Below, in pieces: positions 33,537 to 42,164 of a DNA stretch of 64,000 bases. The notes beneath the pieces were generated by a model, which was not told where the DNA came from, ran no database searches, and saw nothing but the letters and a program-made list of their open reading frames with translations. The position numbers and the translations under genes were made by a program. This stretch comes from Acidobacteriota bacterium (GTDB lineage Bacteria; Acidobacteriota; Terriglobia; Terriglobales; Acidobacteriaceae). The stretch's first letter is position 1; every line of letters starts with the position of its first letter. Location: assembly GCA_003225175.1 (NCBI GenBank), contig QIBA01000032.1, positions 1 to 64,000 on the forward strand. Direction: 5' to 3'.

Positions 33537-34055
33537 ATGCCATTGAAAAGCCTGGCCGCTGCATTCATCGAGTTTTCCCGCTGGAAGTTGCTGGACGAGT
33601 ACTGGCCGCGTTTGCGCGCTTGTGTGGAATCTCTCAGCGATGAGCAAGTGTGGTGGCGTGCGAATGAAGCGAGCAACAGCGTCGGCAACTTGATCTTGCA
33701 CCTGAATGGAAACGTGAATCAGTGGCTGGTTGCCCCATTCGATCATCGCGAGGACAAGCGCAATCGCCCAGCTGAATTCTCGGAGCGGCAAGTGATACCC
33801 ACAGGACAGTTGCTGGAGACGATCGCCAGAACGTTGCAGGATGCGGCAGCGGTAATGGCTAGCATCAGTGAGTCCGACCTCCTCGCGACATACAACATCC
33901 AGGGCTACACCGTCAGCGGACTGCACGCGGTGTATCAGGTAATCGAGCACTTCGGACTGCATTACGGACAGATCACCTACATTACAAAAATGCTGCGTGG
34001 CATAGATCTAGGCTTTTATCGCGAGTTGCAGGCTACTGGACGGTTGAACGGATAG
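33537..34055 (+). CDS. DinB-like (DUF1572-type) four-helix protein
   Basis: A 172-residue protein of the DinB/YfiT-like superfamily: FIEFSRWKLLDEYWPRLRACVESLSDEQVWWRANEASNSVGNLILHLNGNVNQWLV, and later AVYQVIEHFGLHYGQITYITKML. The histidines in NLILHLNGN, IEHFGLHYGQ are placed like the family's metal-binding triad. These proteins are mostly uncharacterised; some are thiol- or metal-dependent transferases. The frame is open 34 codons upstream, overlapping the decayed reductase end, but the ATG at 33537 matches the family start and directly follows a TATAAT box. Confidence 0.7.
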   Translation: MPLKSLAAAFIEFSRWKLLDEYWPRLRACVESLSDEQVWWRANEASNSVGNLILHLNGNVNQWLVAPFDHREDKRNRPAEFSERQVIPTGQLLETIARTLQDAAAVMASISESDLLATYNIQGYTVSGLHAVYQVIEHFGLHYGQITYITKMLRGIDLGFYRELQATGRLNG

Positions 34056-34174
34056 ATGAAATCAAATGACAGTGCAGAATAAGCACACGCTTCAAACTTA
34101 GCGAAACGCTGGAGCACCCACACTTTGCAATCGCGAGCAGGAGAACACCAACCTCACGAAGAGAGGAATGCGCC

Positions 34175-34543
34175 CTACTTGACGGCCACGAGTCCCAACG
34201 GCTGTGGATCTCGAGGCACAAAGAAGAAGGGGGACCCGGGTAGCGTTGCAAGTGCGCCGGAGTTCTGATCGATGGTGTATCCCGTGATACTTGTGTTCGC
34301 CCGAACGTACAGGAATCTTCCGGATAGATCGGTAACAAGTCCAAAAATCGGAGTATCGCGGTTTGTGAATGGCGAACCAGGAACCTGAGTCAGCGCGCCG
34401 GAGCTGTGGATCTGGAATGCTGTGATCTTCGGTTCGTCGTAGTCACCCACGTACAAAAAGTGTCCAGACGGATCGAATCCCATAGAGACCGGTCTGCGCG
34501 ATGTTGTCGCGAACGGAGAGCCTGCAATTGGAGTCAGAACCCC
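34175..34543 (-). pseudogene. Fragment of a lactonase/YVTN-type beta propeller
   Basis: The frame carries about 120 codons of a seven-bladed propeller of the 6-phosphogluconolactonase-like type: GVLTPIAGSPFATTSRRPVSMGFDPSGHFLYVGDY, then ALTQVPGSPF and GRFLYVRANTSITGYTID, ending PQPLGLVAVK. Homology-like sequence begins abruptly near 34543, in front of which only unrelated codons and a terminator are found, so the first four or five blades and the signal peptide are missing. It is read as a 5'-truncated remnant. An ATG at 34481-34483 could still start a 102-residue piece. Confidence 0.65.
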
Positions 34544-34570
34544 GGGGCAGCCGGACCTAAGAAGAAGAAA

Positions 34571-34594
34571 GGCGGGACTCTTACAAGTCCCGCC
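34571..34594 (-). terminator. Rho-independent terminator after BNR-repeat gene
   Basis: A perfect 9-bp stem GGCGGGACT / AGTCCCGCC (34571-34579 and 34586-34594) with a six-base loop. On the minus strand it is followed by TTTCTTCTTC. It lies 27 bases after the stop of the gene at 34621. Confidence 0.85.
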
Positions 34595-34620
34595 TGTTGG
34601 TTGAACAGTTGGTTAGGGAA

Positions 34621-36519
34621 TTATTTGTTGGCGGCCAATTTTGCGTTGAGGTCGCTGGTATTCGAGCTCACGATGCCGTCGTACTTGGTGACTACCAGCA
34701 GCGTGTTGCCGGCAGGCACAACCTGATGAACTGCGTATCCGCCTTCGTACACTGAAGTCCACTTACGGCCATCGGTGCTGGCGAAAACTTCGTTTGAACC
34801 GTCTGCCACCGCGTACATGCGATGCAGATTCTGGTCATAGGTCAGGGACTTAATTCCGCCTAGATCGGTCTTTACTGTTTCCCATCCGCCCATCGCCTTC
34901 TCGTGGAACAGGCCTTCGGGCGAGGAGACCCATAGACGACCGTCCTGATCGAGGATCATTCCGGTAATGACCGAGACTGAAGGCGATTCCATCTTGCCCC
35001 AGCTGCGGCCGTCGTTGTTGGAGGTCAGGAGTTCGCGATATCCGGCGGCCGCGACGCGGTTGCCGCTGCTGCGGACGATCGTGATTGGCTCCTTACCGCT
35101 GTTGCGCTGCACCTGGAATGAGCGGCCACCGTCATGCGAGAAGAGCAGTCCGGTGGTGGTGCCGGCAAACCAGTTGTCGCCGTCGATGTGCAGGTCAGTT
35201 ACATATGGATGCCAGGCAGCGGTCGTGAAGACGCTGCTCCACGTCCGGGTTGTGGGCTCCATGCGGAAAAGTCCGTTGTTGGTTCCGGCGATGAGCTGGT
35301 TACTGGAGTCCTGTGCCAGCGTGAATACATCGCTGCCGTTCAGTCCTTTATTGATGATCGACCAGTGTAAACCACCGTCAGCGGAGAGGAAGGCGCCACC
35401 GAATGACTTATCGTTCACGACACCGGCAAACATGGTGTCAGATTGGGACTTGTCGAGCAGGAGCGCGCGGATCTCACGATGCGCAAACCCGATGTTCGAG
35501 GAAGCGAAGGTCAGACCGCCATCGTTGCTGGCCATAATGCCGCTACGATCGGTGGCGAGAAGAACGCGCTTCGAGTTGCGAGGATCGATCATCAGGTCGT
35601 TGATGACCAGGTTGGCTGCGGAAACGCGACGCCATTTCAGTCCACCGTCCACGCTCTTCCACAGGCCGGTCGTGCTGCCCGCGTAGATCACGGTGCGGTT
35701 GTTCGGATCCTGCTTGATGATGCGAACGCGGCGCGAGTTCACTGGGATGGCTTCGACTTTCTTAAAGAGCTGTCCGCCATTGATGCTCTTGTAGACGCCG
35801 GTGCAGGCGCTGGCGTAGATCGTGGATGGCGTCTTCGGATCAATTGCCATCGAGAACACGTCAGAGTCGTCGTCCATTCCTTTAGCGAGCTGTTGCCAAG
35901 TCTCGCCGCCGTTGCTGGTCTTGTAAGCCAGGCGCCAGGTTCCGGCGTAGATCACATTCGTGTCCTTCGGATCGATTGCGAGCGACTGAACGTTGTGAAT
36001 GTTGTCGGGCGAGATGCGGGCAAACTTCCTGCCGCCATCATCGCTGCGGTAAACGCCATCGAGCGTGCCGGCGACGATCATCTTCGGATTCGACAGCGCG
36101 ATCGTCAGCGAGCGAATCGATTTCCCCTTCATGTCCTTCAGTGAAGACCAGCTCCGGCCACCGTCTTCGGTGCGGAACAGTTCGCCGTTCTGGCCGAGGA
36201 CGCTCCAGCCGGCAACATAGACGATGCGGGAGTCGGTAGGATGAAAATAGATGTGGTCGAGAACGTATTCGCTTTCGCCGATGCGGGCGAAGCGCGACCA
36301 GGTCTTACCGTTGTCGTCCGATGAGAACATCTGTCCAGCGCTGGTGCTGATCAGGATGTGGTCAGGGTTCTGCGGATCGTAGGCCAGAGTGCGAACATCG
36401 CCGCCCTCAGGTCCCATGGTTGTTGGTTGCGCGGCATACATTGAGCTCACTGTGAGTAGGGTCACTACCCCGAGAGCCCACACTGTGAGCATTAATCTTT
36501 TCTTAGACGTGAAATTCAT
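34621..36519 (-). CDS. Secreted BNR/Ycf48-like (sialidase-type propeller) repeat protein
   Basis: A 632-residue exported protein with a signal peptide (KKRLMLTVWALGVVTLLTVSSMYAAQ). The body is a series of about ten 45-residue blades with the BNR Asp-box SxDxGxxW: SSDDNGKTWSRF, RTEDGGRSWSSL, RSDDGGRKFARI, KTSNGGETWQQL, KSVDGGLKWRRV, SHDGGRSFQV, NNDGRSWGKM, STDGRKWTSV. Such photosystem-stability/sortilin-like propellers bind proteins or sugars; no catalytic residues were seen, so enzymatic activity is not claimed. The ATG at 36519 has GAGGGAAG upstream; the longer frame is rejected. A terminator at 34571 closes the unit. Confidence 0.85.
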   Translation of the reverse strand: MNFTSKKRLMLTVWALGVVTLLTVSSMYAAQPTTMGPEGGDVRTLAYDPQNPDHILISTSAGQMFSSDDNGKTWSRFARIGESEYVLDHIYFHPTDSRIVYVAGWSVLGQNGELFRTEDGGRSWSSLKDMKGKSIRSLTIALSNPKMIVAGTLDGVYRSDDGGRKFARISPDNIHNVQSLAIDPKDTNVIYAGTWRLAYKTSNGGETWQQLAKGMDDDSDVFSMAIDPKTPSTIYASACTGVYKSINGGQLFKKVEAIPVNSRRVRIIKQDPNNRTVIYAGSTTGLWKSVDGGLKWRRVSAANLVINDLMIDPRNSKRVLLATDRSGIMASNDGGLTFASSNIGFAHREIRALLLDKSQSDTMFAGVVNDKSFGGAFLSADGGLHWSIINKGLNGSDVFTLAQDSSNQLIAGTNNGLFRMEPTTRTWSSVFTTAAWHPYVTDLHIDGDNWFAGTTTGLLFSHDGGRSFQVQRNSGKEPITIVRSSGNRVAAAGYRELLTSNNDGRSWGKMESPSVSVITGMILDQDGRLWVSSPEGLFHEKAMGGWETVKTDLGGIKSLTYDQNLHRMYAVADGSNEVFASTDGRKWTSVYEGGYAVHQVVPAGNTLLVVTKYDGIVSSNTSDLNAKLAANK

Positions 36520-36711
36520 TCTTCCCTCGGTGGCTTGCAAATTGCGGTGTACTGCAAGTGCCGAATGTGCCACGGTTCGAAAGGGAAAAATAGATGACTA
36601 AAGTGCCCTGACTCTCGGGAAGTGCTCAACTAACAACTAAGGTTGCACTGAGAACGGGTCACACGAAGGACTCAGCTCCTTCACTCGCCTCGATGAGTCG
36701 AATACCCTGCT

Positions 36712-37310
36712 TCAGGGAATCCGGCAGGCAATTTTCCCCGCAGAAAAGTGAGGGTTGGAGTCGAGGTCCACCACGTTGCCTACTTCTTTGGCGGCTTGTG
36801 TGCCGGTATTCATGGCAACGCCGACATCAGCTTGAGCCAGTGCGGGTGCGTCGTTCGTGCCGTCGCCAATCATCGCCACGAGCCTGCCGTCCGTTTGCTC
36901 ACGGCGGATCAGATTCATCTTGTCTTTGGGTATAGCTTGGGCAAGAAAGTCATCCACTCCGGCTTCGCGGGCGATCGCTGCGGCGGTGAGAGGATTATCG
37001 CCGGTGATCATCACGGTGCGAATACTCATCGCGCGCAATTGAGTGAAGCGCTCCTTCATGCCGCCTTTCACGCATCCTTCAGGTGCATGACGCCCATGGC
37101 ACGGTTTCTCTCAGCAACGATAAGCGGCGTGCCGCCAGAGCGAGCGATCGTGTCGATCGAAAGCTGCAATTGTTTGGGGATCTCCCCGCCATTCTCCCGC
37201 AGGTAGCTGGATCGCGTCGGCTGCTCCCTTGCGAACCTTGTCTGCCGTTGAAATTCACACCTGAGATGCGTGTCTGTGCCGTAACCGAGAGCGCTTGCCC
37301 CATCCAGCGC
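36712..37310 (-). pseudogene. kdpB: Remnant of kdpB (K+-transporting ATPase B chain)
   Basis: Pieces of the KdpB P-type ATPase occur in order but in changing frames. VTAQTRISGVNFNGRQ, VRKGAADAIQ, then [39 protein letters not shown] (split across two motifs), then [41 protein letters not shown] and [33 protein letters not shown]. Frame shifts lie near 37238, 37195-37210 and 37072. After VVDLDSNP the C-terminal membrane part is lost and the frame ends at 36712; the phosphorylation site and N-terminal membrane part are also absent. kdpA and kdpC were not found. Clearly non-functional. Confidence 0.9.
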
Positions 37311-37422
37311 AAAATTAACCGTGGTATTGTGCAGAAAATCGAGAATGCCAGTGGATCGCGAAGGAAACGCCATCATTCAACACTTAGAAAGAGCATTCCG
37401 CGCGAAATGGATAATACTCACA

Positions 37423-37836
37423 ATGCCGACCACAACCCGTCCAGCGGGCGTAACTCTCCTGACCTTATTCTTTGTCTTTGGCGTACTGATGGCATCGCTT
37501 GCAGCTGGAATGCTGTTGTTCCCGGGCAGCATCCTTGAGCCGCTGTGGCGGTTAAATCCGCGTGCGCGGGACGCTTTCGTTGCGATTCGATTTTGGGCTG
37601 TGATCGTGATGGTGATTATTGCGACAGCCTGTGCAGTAGCGGCCTTAGGTTTGTGGCGTTGCCGGCGATGGGGTTACGTCACCGCTGCTGGAATCCTCTG
37701 CGTCAATCTCCTCGGCGATACTGCGAATACGTTCATCGCTCATGATTGGCGGACCATCATTAGTCTTCCCATTGGAGGAGCGATGATCACTTACCTGGTG
37801 AGGAACAGACGAGTGTTTGGACAGAATCGTGAGTAG
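37423..37836 (+). CDS. Small four-span membrane protein, unknown function
   Basis: A 137-residue protein with four predicted membrane spans (VTLLTLFFVFGVLMASLAAGMLLF, FWAVIVMVIIATACAVAALGLW, YVTAAGILCVNLLGDTANTF, IISLPIGGAMITYLV). No family was recognised. The ATG at 37423 lacks a ribosome binding site but GATAAT sits seven bases before it, so a leaderless transcript is possible. The frame is open further upstream across kdpB debris; that part is unlikely to be protein. It converges with kdpE, 16 bases separating the stops. Confidence 0.6.
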   Translation: MPTTTRPAGVTLLTLFFVFGVLMASLAAGMLLFPGSILEPLWRLNPRARDAFVAIRFWAVIVMVIIATACAVAALGLWRCRRWGYVTAAGILCVNLLGDTANTFIAHDWRTIISLPIGGAMITYLVRNRRVFGQNRE

Positions 37837-37852
37837 CGTCTGAGGCGGGGCA

Positions 37853-38539
37853 TTACTCCCCTGGAGTGAAACGATAGCCAACCCAAGGCTCAGTCGTGAT
37901 GTAGTGTTTATCGCTGTCCGCCTCAAGCTTTTTGCGCAGTTGTCCAATAAAGACACGGAGATATTCGTTCTGATTCACGCTCTGCGGTCCCCACACAGAA
38001 CGCAGCAGAACGGCGTGGGTTACTACCTTGTCGGGATGGCGGGCAAAATGCACCAAGAGGTCAAACTCCTTCGGCGTGAGCCGCACCTCCTGTCCGCGCA
38101 CGACAGCCCTGTGTCCCGGAAGGTCAATTTTGAAATCGCCGACATTGATTTCCTGCTCCTCGGGTTTCGGCGGTGTAAAGCGCCGAAGATTTGCGCGCAC
38201 GCGCGCCAGAAGTTCACTCATGTTAAACGGCTTTGTCACATAGTCATCGGCGCCGGCGTCGAGTGCCTCGACCTTCGAGCGCTCCTCGCCGCGCACCGAG
38301 AGAACGATGATCGGCACTTCTGACTTCGCTCGGACCTTGCGAGTGAGATCCACGCCACTCATCTCCGGCATCGAGAGGTCGGTGATGATCAGCTCCGGCG
38401 GCCAGTCATTCACTACGTCGAGGGCGGCGACGGCATCATTAGCAACGCGTATCTCATATCCATGGCTGGAAAGCGTAGTGCGCAGCACGCGCGTGATCTG
38501 CGGCTCATCGTCGACGACAAGGATTCGGCGCCCGGCCAC
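37853..38539 (-). CDS. kdpE: KdpE-like response regulator
   Basis: A 228-residue OmpR/PhoB-type regulator, same size as KdpE. The receiver has the acidic pocket D10-D11, phospho-acceptor D54 in ITDLSMPEMSG and the lysine of YVTKPFN; the C-terminal winged helix has VRLTPKEFDLLVHFARHPDKVVTH, VWGPQSVNQNEYLRVFIGQLRKKLE and GYRFTPGE. GTG at 38537-38539 starts two bases after the kdpD N-half stop, so the two are co-translated; the longer frame within kdpD is rejected. KdpE normally activates kdpFABC in response to low potassium or salt; here only a kdpB wreck is present, so its target is open. Confidence 0.9.
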   Translation of the reverse strand: MAGRRILVVDDEPQITRVLRTTLSSHGYEIRVANDAVAALDVVNDWPPELIITDLSMPEMSGVDLTRKVRAKSEVPIIVLSVRGEERSKVEALDAGADDYVTKPFNMSELLARVRANLRRFTPPKPEEQEINVGDFKIDLPGHRAVVRGQEVRLTPKEFDLLVHFARHPDKVVTHAVLLRSVWGPQSVNQNEYLRVFIGQLRKKLEADSDKHYITTEPWVGYRFTPGE

Positions 38540-38541
38540 GG

Positions 38542-39663
38542 TCAGTCGACCCTCTGCGTGACGATGTGTACGTCGACTGGCGGAGCGTTGCGCAGGAATC
38601 GCTGAATCGCGCCAAGATAAAGGTATTCGCGCCATCCACTCACGGCCGAGCGACCGAAGACCACCTGCGTGATGTTCTCTTTGCCAACGAATTCGGCAAC
38701 CGAAGAAGCGATATCCTTTCCTTTCAGCCTCACGATTTTGGCCGACAGACTCTCGGCAAACTGAAAGTTCGAATGGAGACTTCGGGCTCGATCGGGCTCT
38801 CGATCCTTCTCCTGTTCGACGTAAACCGCGAAGAAATCGGCTCCGATGCGGTCCGCGATTCTGGCCCCACGGGCAATAAGTTGCTGCGACTCTAGATGCG
38901 AACTGATGCACACGGCGATGCGCTCTCGAATTCCCCAGTTCTGATCGATGTTCTTCTTCTTCAGGTAAGCATCCAGACTGCGATCGACCAAGTGCGTTAC
39001 CTGTCGCAGTGCGAGTTCGCGTAACGCCATCAGATTTCCCCGGCGAAAAAAGTTCTTAAGCGCTTTTTCCCCGCGATCCAGCGGGTAGATGTCCCCACGC
39101 TGCATGCGCGTTTGCAGCGCCTCAGGAGTGAGGTCGGCCATGACAATCTCATCGGCGCGTTGCAGGACCCAATCGGGAACGGTTTCGCGAACCTGGATGC
39201 CCGTGATGCTCTGTATCGTGGGATTCATGCTCTCGAGATGCTGAATGTTCATGGTCGAGAGGACATCGATCTTGGCGTCCAGCAGGTCCAGAACATCTTC
39301 GTAACGTTTGCAGTGCCTGCTGCCTTCCACATTGGTGTGCGCGAACTCATCCACCAACGCTACCTGCGGCTTACGTGCCAGAATGGCATCCACATCCATC
39401 TCTTCGAAGATAGTGCCTTTGTATTCGATCTTCTTGCGCGGGACCGCCTCCAGCTGCTGCGCAAGCTCGGCCGTTACTTTTCTTCCATGCGTTTCAATCA
39501 CCCCAATGACGACGTCCTCCCCACGTCGATGCCGGCGAATGGCCTCGCTCAGCATGTTGTAAGTCTTTCCCACACCGGGTGCATAGCCAAGAATGAGCTT
39601 GAAGGTTCCCGCCCGCTTCTCGGGCGCGGTTTGTTCCAGCCACTCTTCGGGACTCTTGGGCAT
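38542..39663 (-). CDS. kdpD: KdpD N-terminal half: KdpD and Usp domains only
   Basis: A 373-residue protein that equals the cytoplasmic N-terminal half of KdpD. Residues about 18-228 form the KdpD sensor domain with Walker A GYAPGVGKT (26-34) and Walker B-like ALVDEFAHTN followed by SRHCKRYEDVLDLL; residues about 245-370 form a universal-stress-protein fold (RIAVCISSHLESQQLIARGARIA, TQVVFGRSAVSGW). It stops at VTQRVD, before the membrane and kinase parts, which are encoded divergently at 39720. kdpE follows within two bases. In intact KdpD this half binds nucleotide and regulatory ligands. The ATG at 39663 lacks a clear ribosome binding site. Confidence 0.9.
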   Translation of the reverse strand: MPKSPEEWLEQTAPEKRAGTFKLILGYAPGVGKTYNMLSEAIRRHRRGEDVVIGVIETHGRKVTAELAQQLEAVPRKKIEYKGTIFEEMDVDAILARKPQVALVDEFAHTNVEGSRHCKRYEDVLDLLDAKIDVLSTMNIQHLESMNPTIQSITGIQVRETVPDWVLQRADEIVMADLTPEALQTRMQRGDIYPLDRGEKALKNFFRRGNLMALRELALRQVTHLVDRSLDAYLKKKNIDQNWGIRERIAVCISSHLESQQLIARGARIADRIGADFFAVYVEQEKDREPDRARSLHSNFQFAESLSAKIVRLKGKDIASSVAEFVGKENITQVVFGRSAVSGWREYLYLGAIQRFLRNAPPVDVHIVTQRVD

Positions 39664-39719
39664 TTCGTTACATTCTGCGCGAGCAGTGCTGAATTGTCGA
39701 ACTCGGCTACAATCGCGGC
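39664..39719. promoter_or_regulatory. 56-bp divergent promoter region between kdpD halves
   Basis: The two half-genes start back to back. For the plus-strand kinase half, TACAAT at 39708-39713 lies six bases before the GTG at 39720, so a leaderless transcript is possible. For the minus-strand half no clear -10 or ribosome binding site was assigned. A region this short would force the two promoters to overlap and probably be co-regulated. Confidence 0.45.
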
Positions 39720-41186
39720 GTGAGTCCGGCGCTCGGGAAGACATTCAGATTCATTGCGGCGACAGCCATCGTTGCCGTGATAGTTGTCTTCTACACGCGC
39801 GTGGTGAAGCTCAATCCGACCACCGTAGCATTGACTTTCCTGCTTGCCGTTTTGATTGTTTCGGCGAACTGGGGACTCACCGTCGCGGTCTTCATGTCGT
39901 TGATCGCAGCACTGGCGTTTAACTTTTTCTTTCTACCTCCTATCGGGAAGTTCACGATTGCCGATACGCAGAACTGGCTGGCGTTGTTTGCGTTTCTCAT
40001 CACTGCAGTAGTAGCGAGCAATTTGTCCGAGCGCGTGAGACGTGAGGCGCAGGAAGCGGACGAACGTCGACGTGACGTTGAGCGGCTTTATTCGTTCAGC
40101 CAGCAACTTCTCGTGACCGAGAACGTGGTCGAATTGCTCAATGCGATTCCGCGTCATTTGCTGGAGACCTTTGGCGCCAGCCAGGCAGCGGTTTACGTCA
40201 GCGACCGGGATCGGGTGTACCGCTCCGCAGCTGATGACGGCGTTCTCAGCAAGGAGGCCTTAAAGATCGCTGCCGCACGTTCGGAACTTGTGCTCGGTCG
40301 CGACGGCGATGTGTGCTTCGTTCCCATTCGCATGGGAATTCGTTCGCTGGGAATTTTGGCAATGTCTGGAAGCAACGTTTCTCAGGAGACGCTGGAAGCG
40401 GTTGGAAGCTTGATCGCTGTTGCCGTTGAGCGAGCGGCCGCGGTTGAGAAGGTCACGCGCACCGAAGCGGCGCGCGAGAGCGAGCGACTGCGCTCGGCGC
40501 TGCTGGATTCAGTCACTCATGAATTTCGGACACCGCTCACGTCCATTAAGGCTTCGGTGAGCAGCTTGCTGACGCAGCCTCAGCTTGCTGGGGAGGAGCG
40601 ACAGGAACTGCTGACGGTAATTGATGAAGAGAGCGACCGACTGAATCGTCTCGTTGGCGAAGCAGTGGAGATGGCGCAGCTGGATGCAAATGAAGTGAAG
40701 CTTGAGCTGCATGCTCATGCGATTCGGGAGGTAATCGACGCTGCGCTCGATGACTCAAAGCAGGTGCTCGAAGGGCATCGAGTCGAGGTGCGAGTACCTG
40801 AGCAGCTTCCTTCGGCGATTATGGACGCGATGTGGATCACGAAGGTCCTTCGGCACTTATTGGAGAATGCGGTGAAGTACTCGCAACCGGAGTCGCCGAT
40901 TTTCGTGAGCGCTGAGGTGAACCGCGATCGTCTCCTCACGAGCGTCGCTGATCGGGGGAGTGGTATCGATGACCTGGAGCGATCTCTAATTTTTGACAAG
41001 TTTTACCGGGGGCAAAGCCAGCGATATCGGGTGCAGGGTACCGGAATGGGACTTGCTATCGTGAAGGCGATTGTAGAGGCGCACGGCGGACGCATTAGTG
41101 TTACCAGCCAACTCGGCCATGGGTCGGTCTTTTCTTTTGGTCTTCCAATCGCGACCGAGCGGCTCGCATCGCCATCTCTGGGCTGA
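39720..41186 (+). CDS. KdpD C-terminal half: DUF4118 membrane domain, GAF, histidine kinase
   Basis: A 488-residue sensor kinase corresponding to the second half of KdpD. Residues about 10-105 are the four-span DUF4118 domain (FRFIAATAIVAVIVVFY, LTFLLAVLIVSANWGLTVAV, LAFNFFFLPPIGKFTIAD, WLALFAFLITAVVASNL), then an arginine-rich linker, a GAF domain (about 125-240), the phospho-acceptor H267 in LLDSVTHEFRTPLTSI, and the ATPase with N box LLENAVKYSQ and G boxes DRGSGID and GTGMGLAIVKAIVEAHGG. It starts with GTG, opposite in direction to the KdpD N-half. It should phosphorylate the KdpE encoded nearby. Confidence 0.9.
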   Translation: MSPALGKTFRFIAATAIVAVIVVFYTRVVKLNPTTVALTFLLAVLIVSANWGLTVAVFMSLIAALAFNFFFLPPIGKFTIADTQNWLALFAFLITAVVASNLSERVRREAQEADERRRDVERLYSFSQQLLVTENVVELLNAIPRHLLETFGASQAAVYVSDRDRVYRSAADDGVLSKEALKIAAARSELVLGRDGDVCFVPIRMGIRSLGILAMSGSNVSQETLEAVGSLIAVAVERAAAVEKVTRTEAARESERLRSALLDSVTHEFRTPLTSIKASVSSLLTQPQLAGEERQELLTVIDEESDRLNRLVGEAVEMAQLDANEVKLELHAHAIREVIDAALDDSKQVLEGHRVEVRVPEQLPSAIMDAMWITKVLRHLLENAVKYSQPESPIFVSAEVNRDRLLTSVADRGSGIDDLERSLIFDKFYRGQSQRYRVQGTGMGLAIVKAIVEAHGGRISVTSQLGHGSVFSFGLPIATERLASPSLG

Positions 41187-41229
41187 ATTACAAGCCGCAC
41201 AGACTGAGAGACAACGCATCTCACTGCTG

Positions 41230-42051
41230 GTGTCTGGCAGGAATTCCAAACTGGTGAAGACCACGGATCGCGAATCAGTACGCGCTCAAATTGAAGAGCA
41301 TCGGGCAGAGTCTTTGCTCGGATACTTACAAGCTATCTTCGAGATTCGCGACAGCTTGCCCTCCCGCAGACGCAAGCAGCGGGAATTGTGGTTTCGCGGC
41401 GCCGACCGCGAGCACGATCCGATACCAAGTCTTTTTCGATATGAAAAGGCGAACGAATGGGATATCAGACGCGAATTTCGCCGCCGTGGCATTCAGATGG
41501 TGGCAGAGCGCGAGCCGCAGGATGAATGGGAATGGTACTTCCTCATGCGTCACCACAACGCACCCACGCGGCTGCTGGATTGGACTGACAGCGCGCTGAT
41601 CGCCTTGTATTTCGCTCTTCGCTCACCCTTGTCGCAAGCAATGCCTCCGGCGGTATGGGTATTAAACCCCGTCAGGCTCAACGAAGTCGTGTGTCAGACC
41701 GATTCCGTTGTGCTCAGCAATGAGCCGCAGGCTTCTGGATACCTTCCGGAGTCGGCTCGTGATCAACTACGGCCAGAACTACCTATTGCCGTTGATCCGA
41801 TTCATGTCTCTCGCCGGTTGGCCGTTCAGAGAAGCCGCTTCACGATTCATGGCCGGGACCGCAATGGACTCATCTCGGTGGCGGCACGCCATCCGGGTAT
41901 TCTGTTTCGGATTGGTATTGATACGAACGCTGCCGACGCTGTCCTGAATGATCTGCGCACGTGCGGAGTCTCAGAGACGACGATCTTTCCTGATCTTGAG
42001 GGACTCTCGCGAGAGCTGCTCCGCGAGTGTGGCTCGGAGTTAGCCGAGTAG
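41230..42051 (+). CDS. FRG-domain protein
   Basis: A protein of about 273 residues with the FRG domain: the name-giving F-R-G in LWFRGADREHDPIPSLFR near residue 55, EFRRRG, and the strongly conserved MRHHNAPTRLLDWTDSALIALYFAL. FRG proteins are of largely unknown function and are often found near defence or toxin-type genes. No companion domain is visible. The open frame starts earlier inside the kinase gene; GTG at 41230, 44 bases after the kinase stop, is chosen, with GTG at 41254 as an alternative (AGGA lies in front of it). Probably in one unit with the kinase. Confidence 0.8.
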   Translation: MSGRNSKLVKTTDRESVRAQIEEHRAESLLGYLQAIFEIRDSLPSRRRKQRELWFRGADREHDPIPSLFRYEKANEWDIRREFRRRGIQMVAEREPQDEWEWYFLMRHHNAPTRLLDWTDSALIALYFALRSPLSQAMPPAVWVLNPVRLNEVVCQTDSVVLSNEPQASGYLPESARDQLRPELPIAVDPIHVSRRLAVQRSRFTIHGRDRNGLISVAARHPGILFRIGIDTNAADAVLNDLRTCGVSETTIFPDLEGLSRELLRECGSELAE

Positions 42052-42164
42052 CTGAACTTCTTTTTTTTCTTCGAATCAGTGTCCGTTAGCCGAATATTCG
42101 CGGTATCGCTGCATCTAAAATTCAGTAATAGTCAGAAAATCCTTCGTCCATACGAGCGCCACCC

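Noticed and set aside
35443-36144. 233-codon plus frame opposite the BNR-repeat gene
   Set aside because: Shadow of the Asp-box repeats; no start signal and no motif.
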